DNA of 64,000 bases from Ensifer canadensis (GTDB lineage: Bacteria > Pseudomonadota > Alphaproteobacteria > Rhizobiales > Rhizobiaceae). Position numbers and translations under genes: made by a program. The notes beneath the pieces are model-generated. The model was not told where the DNA came from. It did no database searches and saw only the letters and a program-made list of their open reading frames with translations. Positions 8,451 to 18,788 of the stretch are shown in pieces (within the stretch, counting starts at the first letter, position 1; the number at the start of each line of letters is the position of its first letter). The stretch spans positions 310,001 through 374,000 of the forward strand of contig NZ_CP083370.1 in the NCBI RefSeq assembly GCF_017488845.2, written 5' to 3'.

Positions 8451-9683
8451 ATGAGTCTCTATGGCAGCATGAGAACGGGCGTCTCCGGTATGAACGCTCA
8501 GTCGAACCGTCTCGGCACTGTCGCCGAAAACATCGCGAATGCGAACACGACGGGCTACAAGCGCGCCTCGACAGAGTTCTCATCGATGATCCTGCCTTCG
8601 GGCGGCGGCAACTACAATTCCGGCGGCGTCGAGACCCAGGTGCGCTACAGCATTTCGCAGCAGGGCGGCACAAGCTACACGACGTCCTCGAGCGACCTCG
8701 CGATCAACGGCGGCGGCTTCTTCATCGTGCAGGGCAACGGCGGCGAGAATTTCCTGACCCGTGCCGGCTCCTTCGTTCCCGATAAGGACGGCAACCTCGT
8801 CAACACCGCCGGCTTCAAGCTGATGGGCTACGAATACAAGGCTGGCGCCGACCCGACGGTCGTGGTCAACGGCTTCGACGGCCTGACGGAAGTCAAGCTC
8901 AAGGACGAAGGCCTGGTGGCGTCGGGCTCGACCAAGGGCACGATGGAAGCGAACCTGCCGTCAGGTGCTGCCGTCGGCGACGAAAAGCCGACGTCGCTTG
9001 TCGTCTACGACAGCCAGGGTAACACCCGCATCCTCGACTTCGTCTACAAGAAAACCGGCGTGAACCAGTGGTCGCTTGAGATACGGGACCGTTCGACATA
9101 CACGGCAGGCCCGCCGGCAACGGGCGTGATCGGCTCGCAGAGCATGACGTTTGACGCGGCCGGCAAGCGCATTTCGGCCACGCCCGCCACGCTGACGACG
9201 ACGCCTATCAACAACCTGCCGGGCACAGGCGCCAATCTCGGCGCCCTGACGATCGACACGACAAAGACGTCGCAGCTCGGTGGCGATTTCACCAGCACCG
9301 GCGGCGGCATCGACGGCAGCAAGCCGAGCAAGATGTCGGGCTTCGAGATCGACAAGGAAGGCGTGGTCTACGTCAAGTACGGCGACGGTAACCTCATTCC
9401 GAAGTTCCGCATCGCGCTTGCCACCGTCCAGAGCCCGGACAGGCTCTTGCCGCAGTCTGGCAACGTCTACTCGCAGGGCACCGATTCCGGCGTCATCGTC
9501 ACCGGTTTTGCCGGCTCCGGTGCGTTCGGCAACATCCAGTCCAAGGCGCTCGAGAACTCCAACGTCGATATCGCCAACGAGCTGACCTCGATGATCGAGG
9601 CGCAACGCAACTACACGGCAAACTCCAAGGTGTTCCAGACCGCATCGGACCTGCTTGAAGTTCTGGTCAACCTGAAACGGTAA
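8451..9683 (+). CDS. flgE: Flagellar hook protein FlgE
   Basis: 410 residues. The N-terminus MSLYGSMRTGVSGMNAQSNR with the NIANANTTGYK motif (Flg_bb_rod) and the C-terminal LENSNVDIANELTSMIEAQR are the coiled-coil ends common to hook and rod proteins; the FlgE D2-type region lies between. FlgE polymerises into the hook that joins rod and filament. It is the first gene after rem, 91 bases downstream, and starts the hook/filament-junction operon. Confidence 0.97.
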   Translation: MSLYGSMRTGVSGMNAQSNRLGTVAENIANANTTGYKRASTEFSSMILPSGGGNYNSGGVETQVRYSISQQGGTSYTTSSSDLAINGGGFFIVQGNGGENFLTRAGSFVPDKDGNLVNTAGFKLMGYEYKAGADPTVVVNGFDGLTEVKLKDEGLVASGSTKGTMEANLPSGAAVGDEKPTSLVVYDSQGNTRILDFVYKKTGVNQWSLEIRDRSTYTAGPPATGVIGSQSMTFDAAGKRISATPATLTTTPINNLPGTGANLGALTIDTTKTSQLGGDFTSTGGGIDGSKPSKMSGFEIDKEGVVYVKYGDGNLIPKFRIALATVQSPDRLLPQSGNVYSQGTDSGVIVTGFAGSGAFGNIQSKALENSNVDIANELTSMIEAQRNYTANSKVFQTASDLLEVLVNLKR

Positions 9684-9706
9684 TTGAAAGAGATACGGTC
9701 CGCGTT

Positions 9707-11122
9707 ATGTCGCTGTCCTCCGCAATATCCATCGCACAACAGGCTTTCAGCAACACGGCGCAGCAAACCGCGATCGTGTCGAAGAACATCGCGAACGCGG
9801 GCAACGCGGACTACTCGCGTCGGCTTGCTTTGCTCGGAAGCACGGCGAATGGCGCGCAGGTCGTATCCATCTACCGTGCCCAGAACGAGGCGCTGCTCAA
9901 ACAGAGCATCGCCGGCATGGGCGAGGCCTCGGGCCAGGCAAGGCTGCGGGAAGGGCTGGAACTGATGAAGTCGGCGCTCGGTGGCAACAGCTACGAGACG
10001 GCGCCTTCCAAGCTGCTGGCCGATTTCCGCAACAGCCTTCAGACCTTTGCCGCGACCCCTGGCAACAAGACGATCGCCGCAACGGCGGTTTCTGATGCCG
10101 GGGACCTGGCGGATTCGCTCAACAAGGCCTCCAAGTCCGTCCAGGACATGCGCGAGAATGCCGACAAGGAAATCGCGCTGGAGGTCGACAAGCTGAATGG
10201 CCTGTTGGCGGAATTCGAAAAGGCCAACAACGCCGTCAAGGCGGCAACGGCGCAAGGGTCGGACCCGAACGACGCGCTCGATCAGCGCGACAAGATTTTG
10301 AAGCAGGTCTCCGAGATCGTCGGCATTTCGACGACGACGCGCGCCAACAACGACACTGTGATCTTCACCACCGACGGGACCGTGCTGTTCGAGACGATTC
10401 CGCGCTCGGTCACCTTCGCCTCGCAAAACGTTTACGACGCGACGACAGTCGGCAACAAGATCTATGTCGACGGCGTGCCGATTGCCGCGGGAACCGGCGC
10501 CGATACGACGGCGAAGGGCAAGCTAGCAGCACTCGTACAGCTGCGCGACGACGTCGGGCCGAAATTCCAGTCGCAGCTCGACGAAATCGCCCGCGGCCTG
10601 GTGACGATGTTCCAGGAAGGCGGCCAGCCCGGCCTGTTTACCTGGGGAACGGCGGGTATTCCGCCAGTCGGCATCGTGCCTGGCATGGCATCGAAGATCA
10701 CGGTCAACGCGCTTGCCAAGGCAGACCCGCTGATGCTGCGCGACGGTGGTTTCGACGGTACGTCGAACAACCCCACCGGCAATGCAGGCTATACCGCCCT
10801 GCTGGACGGCTTCATCAACGCAATGGGTGAGAACATGGCGTTCGACCCAGCGTCCGGCCTCGACAGCAACAGCAACATTCTGAATTTCGCCACCAGCTCC
10901 GTCGGCTGGTTGGAGCAGTTCCGCAAGACGGCATCGACAGCCGACGACAACAAGTCGGCTCTGCTGTCGCGCACGGCGGAAGCGCTGAGCAAGCAGACTG
11001 GCGTCAGCATCGACGAAGAACTGTCGCTGCTGCTCGATCTCGAACAATCCTACAAAGCATCGGCCAAGCTGGTCAGCACCGTGGACGCCATGATGGCGGC
11101 CCTTATGGAAGCTGTGAGGTAA
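9707..11122 (+). CDS. flgK: Hook-filament junction protein FlgK (HAP1)
   Basis: 471 residues. The N-terminal rod-type segment (FSNTAQQTAIVSKNIANAGN) and the C-terminal helix (SIDEELSLLLDLEQSYKASA) are diagnostic of FlgK. FlgK forms the first ring of the hook-filament junction. It lies 23 bases after flgE, with flgL two bases after its stop. Confidence 0.96.
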   Translation: MSLSSAISIAQQAFSNTAQQTAIVSKNIANAGNADYSRRLALLGSTANGAQVVSIYRAQNEALLKQSIAGMGEASGQARLREGLELMKSALGGNSYETAPSKLLADFRNSLQTFAATPGNKTIAATAVSDAGDLADSLNKASKSVQDMRENADKEIALEVDKLNGLLAEFEKANNAVKAATAQGSDPNDALDQRDKILKQVSEIVGISTTTRANNDTVIFTTDGTVLFETIPRSVTFASQNVYDATTVGNKIYVDGVPIAAGTGADTTAKGKLAALVQLRDDVGPKFQSQLDEIARGLVTMFQEGGQPGLFTWGTAGIPPVGIVPGMASKITVNALAKADPLMLRDGGFDGTSNNPTGNAGYTALLDGFINAMGENMAFDPASGLDSNSNILNFATSSVGWLEQFRKTASTADDNKSALLSRTAEALSKQTGVSIDEELSLLLDLEQSYKASAKLVSTVDAMMAALMEAVR

Positions 11123-11124
11123 TC

Positions 11125-12177
11125 ATGAAGACATCCTTCGTTTCGAACCTGGCGATTCAGACCGCCATGCGCCTGACGATCCAGCAGACTCAGGCCGAGT
11201 TGCTGCGACGCACCCAGGAAAGCACGAGCGGCATTCACTACGACATCGGCCTAACGCTTGGGGCGTCGACGTCGCGATCGCTCAATCTGCAGCGCGAGCT
11301 GGACAGGATGGGCTCCCTGAAGGGCACCAACGCCGTGGTCACGCAGAGGCTTTCCGCCTCCCAGGGCGCGCTTGAGACGATGCAGAAGGCCGCCGAGAAG
11401 GTGCGCGACACGCTTGTGACCTACAAGGGCAACGACAGCGTCGACGCGATGAAGATCCTGAAGTCCGAAGTGAATGGCGCGCTTCAGATCTTCACATCGG
11501 CGGCGAACACCTCTTTCAACGGTGAGTTCCTGTTTTCGGGCATCAACTCAGACGTCAAGCCGCTCGCGGACTACAACTCCGTGCCTCCGTCTGCGGCCAA
11601 GGCCGCATTCGATACGGCGCTCAGCAGCTACATGTCGACAAACAGCCTGACCGACATGAGCCAGTTCACGCCGGCACAGATGCAGGACTTCATCACGACC
11701 AAGCTCGAACCGATGTTCATGGGCACGGATTGGGATGCCAACTGGTCTGATGCCTCGAGCCAGAACATGACGAGCCGGATCAGCGCCAGCGAGGTCATCG
11801 AGAGCTCGACCAACGCCAATACCAAGAGCTTCCGGATGTTCGCGCTTGCCAGCGTGATCTCGTCGGAACTGATGGACAAGAACGTCAATTCGCAGGTCCG
11901 CAACACGCTCAACAACGCCGCATTCGGCTACATGGAGCAGGCTATTGCCGGCCTGAACGGGGAACGCAGCTCGCTCGGTATCTCGGAGTCGCGCGTCAAG
12001 AAGGCGACGACTTCGATCGAGGCGCAGGAGAAGCTCATCAAGACCCACATCATCGACGTCAACGGCATCGATCAGGAAGAAAACGCAACGCGCGTGAATA
12101 TGTTGAAGACCCAGCTCGATACATCCTACGCGCTGACGTCGAGACTGCAGCAGATGAGCTTGCTCAACTACCTCTGA
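11125..12177 (+). CDS. flgL: Hook-filament junction protein FlgL (HAP3)
   Basis: 350 residues with flagellin-like N- and C-terminal helices. The N-terminal part contains LLRRTQESTSG and the FNGEFLFSG loop; the C-terminus ends in TSRLQQMSLLNYL. FlgL forms the ring next to the filament. The position right after flgK, two bases downstream, supports the call. The start ATG at 11125 has GAGG in the end of flgK as its ribosome binding site. Confidence 0.94.
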   Translation: MKTSFVSNLAIQTAMRLTIQQTQAELLRRTQESTSGIHYDIGLTLGASTSRSLNLQRELDRMGSLKGTNAVVTQRLSASQGALETMQKAAEKVRDTLVTYKGNDSVDAMKILKSEVNGALQIFTSAANTSFNGEFLFSGINSDVKPLADYNSVPPSAAKAAFDTALSSYMSTNSLTDMSQFTPAQMQDFITTKLEPMFMGTDWDANWSDASSQNMTSRISASEVIESSTNANTKSFRMFALASVISSELMDKNVNSQVRNTLNNAAFGYMEQAIAGLNGERSSLGISESRVKKATTSIEAQEKLIKTHIIDVNGIDQEENATRVNMLKTQLDTSYALTSRLQQMSLLNYL

Positions 12178-12212
12178 GAAGAGGCGACCGGACAAACATG
12201 AAGGATGTCTGA

Positions 12213-13407
<1,195 letters not shown>

Positions 13408-13414
13408 TACCCCT

Positions 13415-13681
13415 ATGAATGAGGCGGATGCCCTCGATATCGTGCAGGCTGCGATCTGGACCGTGATCGTTGCCTCGGGGCCCGCCGTTCTCGCCGCGAT
13501 GATCGTCGGCGTCGTCATCGCCTTCATTCAGGCGCTGACCCAGGTTCAGGAAATGACCCTGACCTTCGTACCGAAGATCCTTGCCGTGATGATCACGGTC
13601 GCTGTTTCCGCGCCTTTCATCGGCGCCCAGATCTCGATCTTCACCGACATCGTCTTCTCCCGAATCCAGTCCGGATTCTGA
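13415..13681 (+). CDS. fliQ: Flagellar export protein FliQ
   Basis: 88 residues with two transmembrane helices (about 15-38 and 52-75), matching the family size. The motif QALTQVQEMTLTFVPK between the helices is characteristic. FliQ is part of the FliPQR core of the inner-membrane export gate. It lies seven bases after flgD. fliR follows flhA; fliP is not in the window. Confidence 0.95.
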   Translation: MNEADALDIVQAAIWTVIVASGPAVLAAMIVGVVIAFIQALTQVQEMTLTFVPKILAVMITVAVSAPFIGAQISIFTDIVFSRIQSGF

Positions 13682-13694
13682 GCGCGCCTTACGG

Positions 13695-13740
13695 CATAAT
13701 TTCATTCTTAAATCGGATCCGATTTAAGAATGAAATTATG
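13695..13740. repeat. 46-bp perfect palindrome between fliQ and flhA
   Basis: The 23 bases 13695-13717 (CATAATTTCATTCTTAAATC and then GGA) are followed at once by their exact reverse complement to 13740, a perfect inverted repeat with no loop. It is AT-rich against GC-rich neighbours. Its form fits the short intergenic palindromic elements scattered through rhizobial genomes. Confidence 0.95.
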
Positions 13741-13758
13741 CAGCAAGTTTAAAGCGAT

Positions 13759-13798
13759 ACAGCGTCCTTTGCGCGTCATATTTGACGCGCGGCGCTGT
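13759..13798. repeat. Second palindromic element in the fliQ-flhA gap
   Basis: Nested inverted repeat: ACAGCG (13759-13764) pairs with CGCTGT (13793-13798), and GCGCGTCA (13771-13778) pairs with TGACGCGC (13783-13790). It resembles a dispersed Sinorhizobium intergenic palindrome and lies 18 bases after the 46-bp palindrome. Confidence 0.8.
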
Positions 13799-13850
13799 CG
13801 CGCTACCACCTTCGCGCAAGCTTGGGCCTCTATCTCCAGTCTTAAGATTG

Positions 13851-13874
13851 GGGCAGCGCGTGTGAATGCTGCCC
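13851..13874 (+). promoter_or_regulatory. Hairpin in the flhA leader
   Basis: Seven-bp GC-rich stem GGGCAGC (13851-13857) / GCTGCCC (13868-13874), 27 bases before the flhA start. No T-run follows. It could influence flhA translation or mRNA ends. Confidence 0.5.
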
Positions 13875-13901
13875 GACCTCTCATGAAGAGACGGAAGAGA
13901 C

Positions 13902-15989
13902 ATGGCACAGCAAGCGGCGTTGATCATCCCGAAAGTAGCACCAAAGGGCCGGGACATCGGCTTTGCGCTCGGGATCGTCATGATCCTGGCAATTCTCTTC
14001 CTGCCGATCCCGCCGTTCCTGATCGACATGGGGCTGGCTTTCTCGATCGCCTTCTCGGTCCTGATCCTGATGGTGGCGCTGTGGATCCAGCGGCCGCTCG
14101 AATTCTCGTCCTTTCCGACGATCCTTTTGATTTCGACCATGGTTCGCCTGGCGTTGAATATCGCAACGACGCGCGTCATCCTTTCCCACGGTCACGAAGG
14201 CCACGGCGCCGCCGGCGGCGTCATTTCCGGTTTCGCCAGCCTCGTCATGTCCGGCGATTTCGTCATCGGTCTGATCGTCTTCCTGATCCTGATCACGGTG
14301 AACTTCATCGTCATCACCAAGGGTGCGACGCGTATCGCCGAAGTCGGCGCGCGCTTCACCCTCGATGCCATTCCCGGCAAGCAGATGGCGATCGACGCCG
14401 ACCTTTCGGCCGGTCTGATCGACGAAAAGGAAGCGCAGCATCGTCGTCGCGAACTGGAGCAGGAAAGCTCGTTCTTCGGCGCAATGGACGGCGCGTCGAA
14501 GTTCGTGCGCGGCGATGCGATCGCCGGCCTGATCATCACCGCGATCAATATTTTTGGCGGCATCATCATCGGCTATCTGCGCCATGACATGCCGATCGGC
14601 GAAGCGGCCGACGTCTTCGTCAAGCTTTCCGTCGGTGACGGTCTGGTCTCACAGATCCCCGCGCTGATCGTCTCGCTCGCCGCCGGCCTCCTCGTGTCGC
14701 GTGGCGGAACCGCCGGCTCGACCGACCAGGCCGTTGTCGGGCAGCTCGGTGGTTATCCCCGCGCTTTGATGGTTGCCTCCGGTCTGATCATCCTGCTTGC
14801 GCTGGTTCCGGGACTGCCGTTTCTGCCGTTTGCGTTCCTTGGCGGCGGCATGGCGTTCCTGAGCTGGGTCATTCCGCGGCAGATCGAGGCGGAAAATGCG
14901 GCGCGCCGGATGGAGGAAGCCGCGACGGCCCAGCAGGCTAAGGACGGTGAGGCGGACTCGGTCAAATCGGTGCTGAAGACGGCGGAGATCGAATTGCTGC
15001 TCGGCAAGCAGGTGTCGACCCGACTGCTCGGCGCGCACCAGGAACTGGCCTTCCGCGTCGGCAAGATGCGCCGCAAGTTCGCCGGTCAATACGGTCTCGT
15101 CATTCCGGAGATCAAGGTTTCCGACGACATCAGCATCCCGGACAAGGCCTATCACGTGCGCATCCACGGCACGACGATCGCCTCCAACACGGTGCGTGTC
15201 GGTGAAGTTCTGGTGGTCACAGGCGGCGGCCGCCGTCCGAGCGTGCCGGGAGACGAGATCCGTGAGCCCGCCTTCGGCATGCCGGCGGTCTCGATCCTCG
15301 AGACATTCACCGAAGACCTGAAGCGCGAAGGCTTCCACCCGATCGACAACGTCTCGGTGGTGCTGACGCATCTGTCCGAAGTGATCCGCAACAACCTGCC
15401 GCATCTCTTGTCCTACAAGGATGTGAAGGTACTGATCGATCGGCTGGACCCGGAATACCGCAAGCTGGCCGACGAAATTTGCACTTCGCACATGTCCTAT
15501 TCCGGCCTGCAGGCAGTCTTGAAGCTGCTCTTGGCGGAGCGGGTATCGATCCGCAACCTGCACCTGATCCTCGAAGCGGTGGCCGAACTCGCGCCGCATG
15601 TCCGCAAGACGGAGCAGATCGTCGAGCACGTGCGTGTGCGCATGTCGCAGCAGCTGTGCGGCGACCTTGCCGACAACGGCGTCCTGCGCGTCCTGCGCCT
15701 CGGCAACAAATGGGATATGGTGTTCCACCAGGCGCTGAAGCGCGACGCAAAGGGTGAAGTCGTCGAGTTCGACATCGATCCGCGCCATCTCGAAGAGTTC
15801 AGCGAGCAGGCGACGAAAGTTATCCGTGAACATCTCGATCGCGGCATGCCCTTCGTACTGGTAAGTTCGCCCGAATCCCGTTCTTATGTCCGCATGATCA
15901 TCGAGCGTCTTTTTGCCACTTTGCCCGTGCTCTCGCATGTCGAGCTTGCCAAGGGCCTCGAGATCAAGATCATCGGCTCTATTTCATGA
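13902..15989 (+). CDS. flhA: Flagellar export gate protein FlhA
   Basis: 695 residues, the usual length. Eight hydrophobic segments fill the first ~330 residues, with the signature [19 protein letters not shown] and the cytoplasmic FHIPEP loop ([18 protein letters not shown]). The C-terminal cytoplasmic domain (about 350-695) contains the [17 protein letters not shown] motif [18 protein letters not shown]. FlhA forms the nonameric ring that receives chaperone-substrate complexes. The start ATG 13902 follows GGAAGAGAC. Three inverted repeats separate it from fliQ, so it may be transcribed from its own promoter. Confidence 0.97.
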   Translation: MAQQAALIIPKVAPKGRDIGFALGIVMILAILFLPIPPFLIDMGLAFSIAFSVLILMVALWIQRPLEFSSFPTILLISTMVRLALNIATTRVILSHGHEGHGAAGGVISGFASLVMSGDFVIGLIVFLILITVNFIVITKGATRIAEVGARFTLDAIPGKQMAIDADLSAGLIDEKEAQHRRRELEQESSFFGAMDGASKFVRGDAIAGLIITAINIFGGIIIGYLRHDMPIGEAADVFVKLSVGDGLVSQIPALIVSLAAGLLVSRGGTAGSTDQAVVGQLGGYPRALMVASGLIILLALVPGLPFLPFAFLGGGMAFLSWVIPRQIEAENAARRMEEAATAQQAKDGEADSVKSVLKTAEIELLLGKQVSTRLLGAHQELAFRVGKMRRKFAGQYGLVIPEIKVSDDISIPDKAYHVRIHGTTIASNTVRVGEVLVVTGGGRRPSVPGDEIREPAFGMPAVSILETFTEDLKREGFHPIDNVSVVLTHLSEVIRNNLPHLLSYKDVKVLIDRLDPEYRKLADEICTSHMSYSGLQAVLKLLLAERVSIRNLHLILEAVAELAPHVRKTEQIVEHVRVRMSQQLCGDLADNGVLRVLRLGNKWDMVFHQALKRDAKGEVVEFDIDPRHLEEFSEQATKVIREHLDRGMPFVLVSSPESRSYVRMIIERLFATLPVLSHVELAKGLEIKIIGSIS

Positions 15990-16738
15990 TAACCGACCCC
16001 GAGGGCACGGTGCTCGCACTGTTTGCGGCATTCTGCCGGATCGGGGCGTGTATCATGATCATGCCGGGGTTCTCGACCGCGCGCATTCCCATGCAGATCC
16101 GGCTGTTCATCGCGGTCGCCATCTCCATGGCGATCCTACCCGTCATGTGGACCGATATCTATCCGCAGGTGACCGGCAAGGGACACACCTATATCTACCT
16201 GATCGCTGCCGAAACCGCCGTCGGCGCGGTCATCGGCCTGGTTGCCCGCTACTATGTGCTCGGCCTTCAGTTCGCTGGCACGACGATAACGATGCTGATG
16301 GGCTTCAGCCCGCCGCCGTCGTCGGACGTGATCGAAGACACGGCGGAAAACCAGCTCACCAGCATGATCAGTTTTGCCGGCTTGATGATCCTGTTCATGC
16401 TCGATTTCCACCACGTGATGTTCGAGGCGATCGCCCAGTCCTATCGGGTCATGCCGGTCGGCAGCGTCTTCGATCCGCAGGGCGTGCTCATCACCCTGAC
16501 GGATTCGCTCGAGCAGACCTTCATGATCATGCTGAGGCTCGCGAGCCCCTTCCTGATCTATGGCCTTTTGTTCAACGTCGCCATCGGCATGGTCAACAAG
16601 CTGGCGCCGCAGATCCCGATCTACTTCATCTCGCAGCCCTATCTGATCATGGGCGGCATGTTCCTGCTCTATCTCGGTATCGCCGCCATGCTGCGCCTGT
16701 TCGGCGACGGCTTTGCGCCGGTCATGCAAGGGGGATAG
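15986..16738 (+). CDS. fliR: Flagellar export protein FliR
   Basis: 250 residues, strongly hydrophobic with about six transmembrane segments. It starts within the flhA stop (ATGATAA, start 15986). Conserved FliR features include [16 protein letters not shown] near the N-terminus and the central [20 protein letters not shown] loop. FliR is part of the FliPQR export pore. Confidence 0.95.
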   Translation: MITDPEGTVLALFAAFCRIGACIMIMPGFSTARIPMQIRLFIAVAISMAILPVMWTDIYPQVTGKGHTYIYLIAAETAVGAVIGLVARYYVLGLQFAGTTITMLMGFSPPPSSDVIEDTAENQLTSMISFAGLMILFMLDFHHVMFEAIAQSYRVMPVGSVFDPQGVLITLTDSLEQTFMIMLRLASPFLIYGLLFNVAIGMVNKLAPQIPIYFISQPYLIMGGMFLLYLGIAAMLRLFGDGFAPVMQGG

Positions 16739-16742
16739 CCAC

Positions 16743-17156
16743 ATGAAGACGCGGTCGCAGAAGCTCAAGCGCCTGGTCGCAGTCCAACGGCATCTCGAGC
16801 AGATGGCCGAGGCTGACTTTGTCGAGATGGTGCGGCAGCGCGAGGCCCTGGCCGAGACGATTGATGTCGTCGTCGATGCCATGGGCTCGGCCCATCCGAT
16901 GCATCGCATGTTTTCCGGCCACTATTCCTCGCAGGTCGGGCGCCTCGTGCAGAAGGACCAGATGCTGTTCGGCATCCAGCAGACGCACGAAGCGCGCATG
17001 CTGAAGGAGCGGGCCAAGGCCGACCGGCTCGAGGAAAACATGAAGGATGCCCGGCAATCGGAAGACCGGGAAGAGGCCGACAATTCGATCTATGACCTGA
17101 TCGATCAACACGTTGCCCGCCAAGCGCCAGCTTCCGGTAAGGTTGACGGGCGATAG
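16743..17156 (+). CDS. FliJ-like coiled-coil protein (uncharacterised)
   Basis: 137 residues from ATG 16743, four bases after fliR. It is almost entirely charged helix (K, R, E, Q, M), with two long coiled-coil segments at about 4-45 and 68-125. Length, composition and context match FliJ, the export-ATPase stalk and chaperone-escort protein, which is often missed because its sequence is poorly conserved. I see no diagnostic motif, so the function is inferred. Confidence 0.8.
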   Translation: MKTRSQKLKRLVAVQRHLEQMAEADFVEMVRQREALAETIDVVVDAMGSAHPMHRMFSGHYSSQVGRLVQKDQMLFGIQQTHEARMLKERAKADRLEENMKDARQSEDREEADNSIYDLIDQHVARQAPASGKVDGR

Positions 17157-17272
17157 TGCGACATCCGGAACGCTCCACCCCCGTGTGGTGGGACGTTCGG
17201 TCGAGATGTTGAACGCGCGATTGCGTCGGCCCGGTCGGGGTCGCTGCGATGCCGTTGTCGAGAGGATTTGTC

Positions 17273-17824
17273 ATGGCTATCTCTCCGCCCAGCGATCTGG
17301 TGATGGACGTCGTGCGCGCGGCCGATCCGGCCGAGGTGCAGGAAGCGCAGGCCCGGCTGAAGGCCAATCGCGCCGCCTTCCAGGCGACGAGCCTCGCCGA
17401 AAACGGCAACGGTTTCGCCGCCGCCGTCAACGTCCTCAACTCTTCGGAGGGATCGAGCGGCCTCGGCGATATCAACAACCGGGTCGAGCAGAAGAAGGTT
17501 CCCGAGACCTATCGCAAGTTCGAAGCGATGATCCTGCAGAATTTCGTGAAATCCATGCTTCCGAACGACAGCGAGAATGTTTTCGGAAAGGGCACGTCCG
17601 GCGACATCTGGAAAAGCATGATGGCCGAGCAGATCGGCGATGTCATTTCCAAGAGCGGCGGCATCGGCATTGCCGACCAGTTGGCTGCCGGCGATGCGCG
17701 CGAACGTGTCAATGCCTCGCTCGATGGCAACAGCCGAAACCTGGCCGCAAGCCTCGTGCAGGAATACGAGCGCAAGACGCTCACTGGCTACACGACTGAA
17801 GACGATAAAAACAAACAAGCTTAA
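17273..17824 (+). CDS. flgJ: FlgJ-type rod-binding domain protein (no muramidase domain)
   Basis: 183 residues from ATG 17273 (AGAGGATTTGTC upstream); an ATG at 17249 is in frame but poorly supported. The rod-binding domain of FlgJ lies at about 83-135 (FEAMILQNFVKSMLP, then VFGKGTSGDIWKSMMAEQIG and GIGIADQL). The C-terminal muramidase domain of enteric FlgJ is absent, as usual in alphaproteobacteria; the separate transglycosylase at 6845-7417 may supply that activity. Confidence 0.85.
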   Translation: MAISPPSDLVMDVVRAADPAEVQEAQARLKANRAAFQATSLAENGNGFAAAVNVLNSSEGSSGLGDINNRVEQKKVPETYRKFEAMILQNFVKSMLPNDSENVFGKGTSGDIWKSMMAEQIGDVISKSGGIGIADQLAAGDARERVNASLDGNSRNLAASLVQEYERKTLTGYTTEDDKNKQA

Positions 17825-17838
17825 TTGGGAGTTCATTT

Positions 17839-18207
17839 ATGGAAGCTGTGGCATCCAACGACGTCCGGATCCAGAACGTGCTCGGCCGGCTGGAAATGAT
17901 CATCGACAATGAGAACAGCCGTATCGGCGTCGATCCGGAGTTCGATATCAAGACGTCGAACGCGCACAAGAGCCGTTGCCTCTACGAACTGACGATGCTG
18001 CACCGCGATACGCTGCCGGGCGAGTTTTCGCCGGCCTTCGCGTCGCAGACCCGTCACCTGCGCGACAAGCTCGAGATCAACTCGCAAAAGGTCGAAGCCC
18101 ACCTCGACGCAGTGCGATCCGTCGTCGATCTGCTGAAGACCGCCGCCCAGGATGCAGATGCCGACGGCATCTATTCCGAAGCGCAGTTCCGCTATAGCGA
18201 TTTCTGA
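17839..18207 (+). CDS. FlgN-like flagellar chaperone (uncharacterised)
   Basis: 122 residues, helical, starting MEAVASNDVRIQNVLGRLEM after a clear GGGAG. It has the size and heptad pattern of FlgN, the cytoplasmic chaperone for FlgK and FlgL, and lies directly after flgJ as flgN-type genes often do. Sequence identity to enteric FlgN is low by eye. The next gene starts on the base after its stop. Confidence 0.75.
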   Translation: MEAVASNDVRIQNVLGRLEMIIDNENSRIGVDPEFDIKTSNAHKSRCLYELTMLHRDTLPGEFSPAFASQTRHLRDKLEINSQKVEAHLDAVRSVVDLLKTAAQDADADGIYSEAQFRYSDF

Positions 18208-18771
18208 ATGCTCAAGCTCGTTCTCACCGGGGTTTGGGTCTGCGCCGTCACGCTCGGATCCGTCTATTATTCGATGCAGAGCGCCTCGGCGCCCGTCGTC
18301 TCGGATGCGGAAGCAACGCGGCGTGCATCGGAGCAATATGTTCCGGGAGAAATGATCACGGTTCCCGTCATCAAGGACGGCGCCGTACAGGGCTATTTCC
18401 TGACCAAGCTTTCCTTCTCGGCGACGAAGGAAGGCATCAACAATCTGCGCGCGCCGCTTCGCCAGATGGTCACCGACGAACTCTACGACATGCTGGTCGG
18501 TTCGAGGTTCATCGATGTCGGCGACACAGGCACGTTCGACCTGCCGACCTTCAAGTCGACGGTCAAGGATGGGCTCAACAAGAAGCTTGGCGGCGAGGTG
18601 ATCACCGAGGTCCTCGTCGAACAGCTCGAATATCTGACCAAGGACGACGTCAAGCGCGTGGCCAACGGCCAGAACGTCCCGCGTCAGAAGCCGGTCGCCA
18701 TCGTCGACAAGAACGGCAACGTCGCCAACGACAAGTTGCCGGAAGGCAGCATCAACGCCAGCACCCACTGA
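18208..18771 (+). CDS. Membrane-anchored FliL-like protein, last gene of the flagellar cluster
   Basis: 187 residues. One N-terminal transmembrane helix (about 3-22) acts as signal anchor; the rest would be periplasmic. The segment 60-155 (YFLTKLSFSATKEGINNLRA, then LRQMVTDELYDML and LNKKLGGEVITEVLVEQLEY) has the alternating pattern of the FliL fold, a ring around the stator. No gene-specific motif proves this. The start immediately follows the previous stop (TGAATG), so the two are co-translated. It is followed by a convergent gene 18 bases away. Confidence 0.75.
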   Translation: MLKLVLTGVWVCAVTLGSVYYSMQSASAPVVSDAEATRRASEQYVPGEMITVPVIKDGAVQGYFLTKLSFSATKEGINNLRAPLRQMVTDELYDMLVGSRFIDVGDTGTFDLPTFKSTVKDGLNKKLGGEVITEVLVEQLEYLTKDDVKRVANGQNVPRQKPVAIVDKNGNVANDKLPEGSINASTH

Positions 18772-18788
18772 TCGCCACTCAGCGGCGC

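Noticed and set aside
13730..14587. Plus-strand frame overlapping the start of flhA
   Set aside because: Runs through the palindromic repeats and then flhA in another frame; product is Arg/His-rich low complexity.
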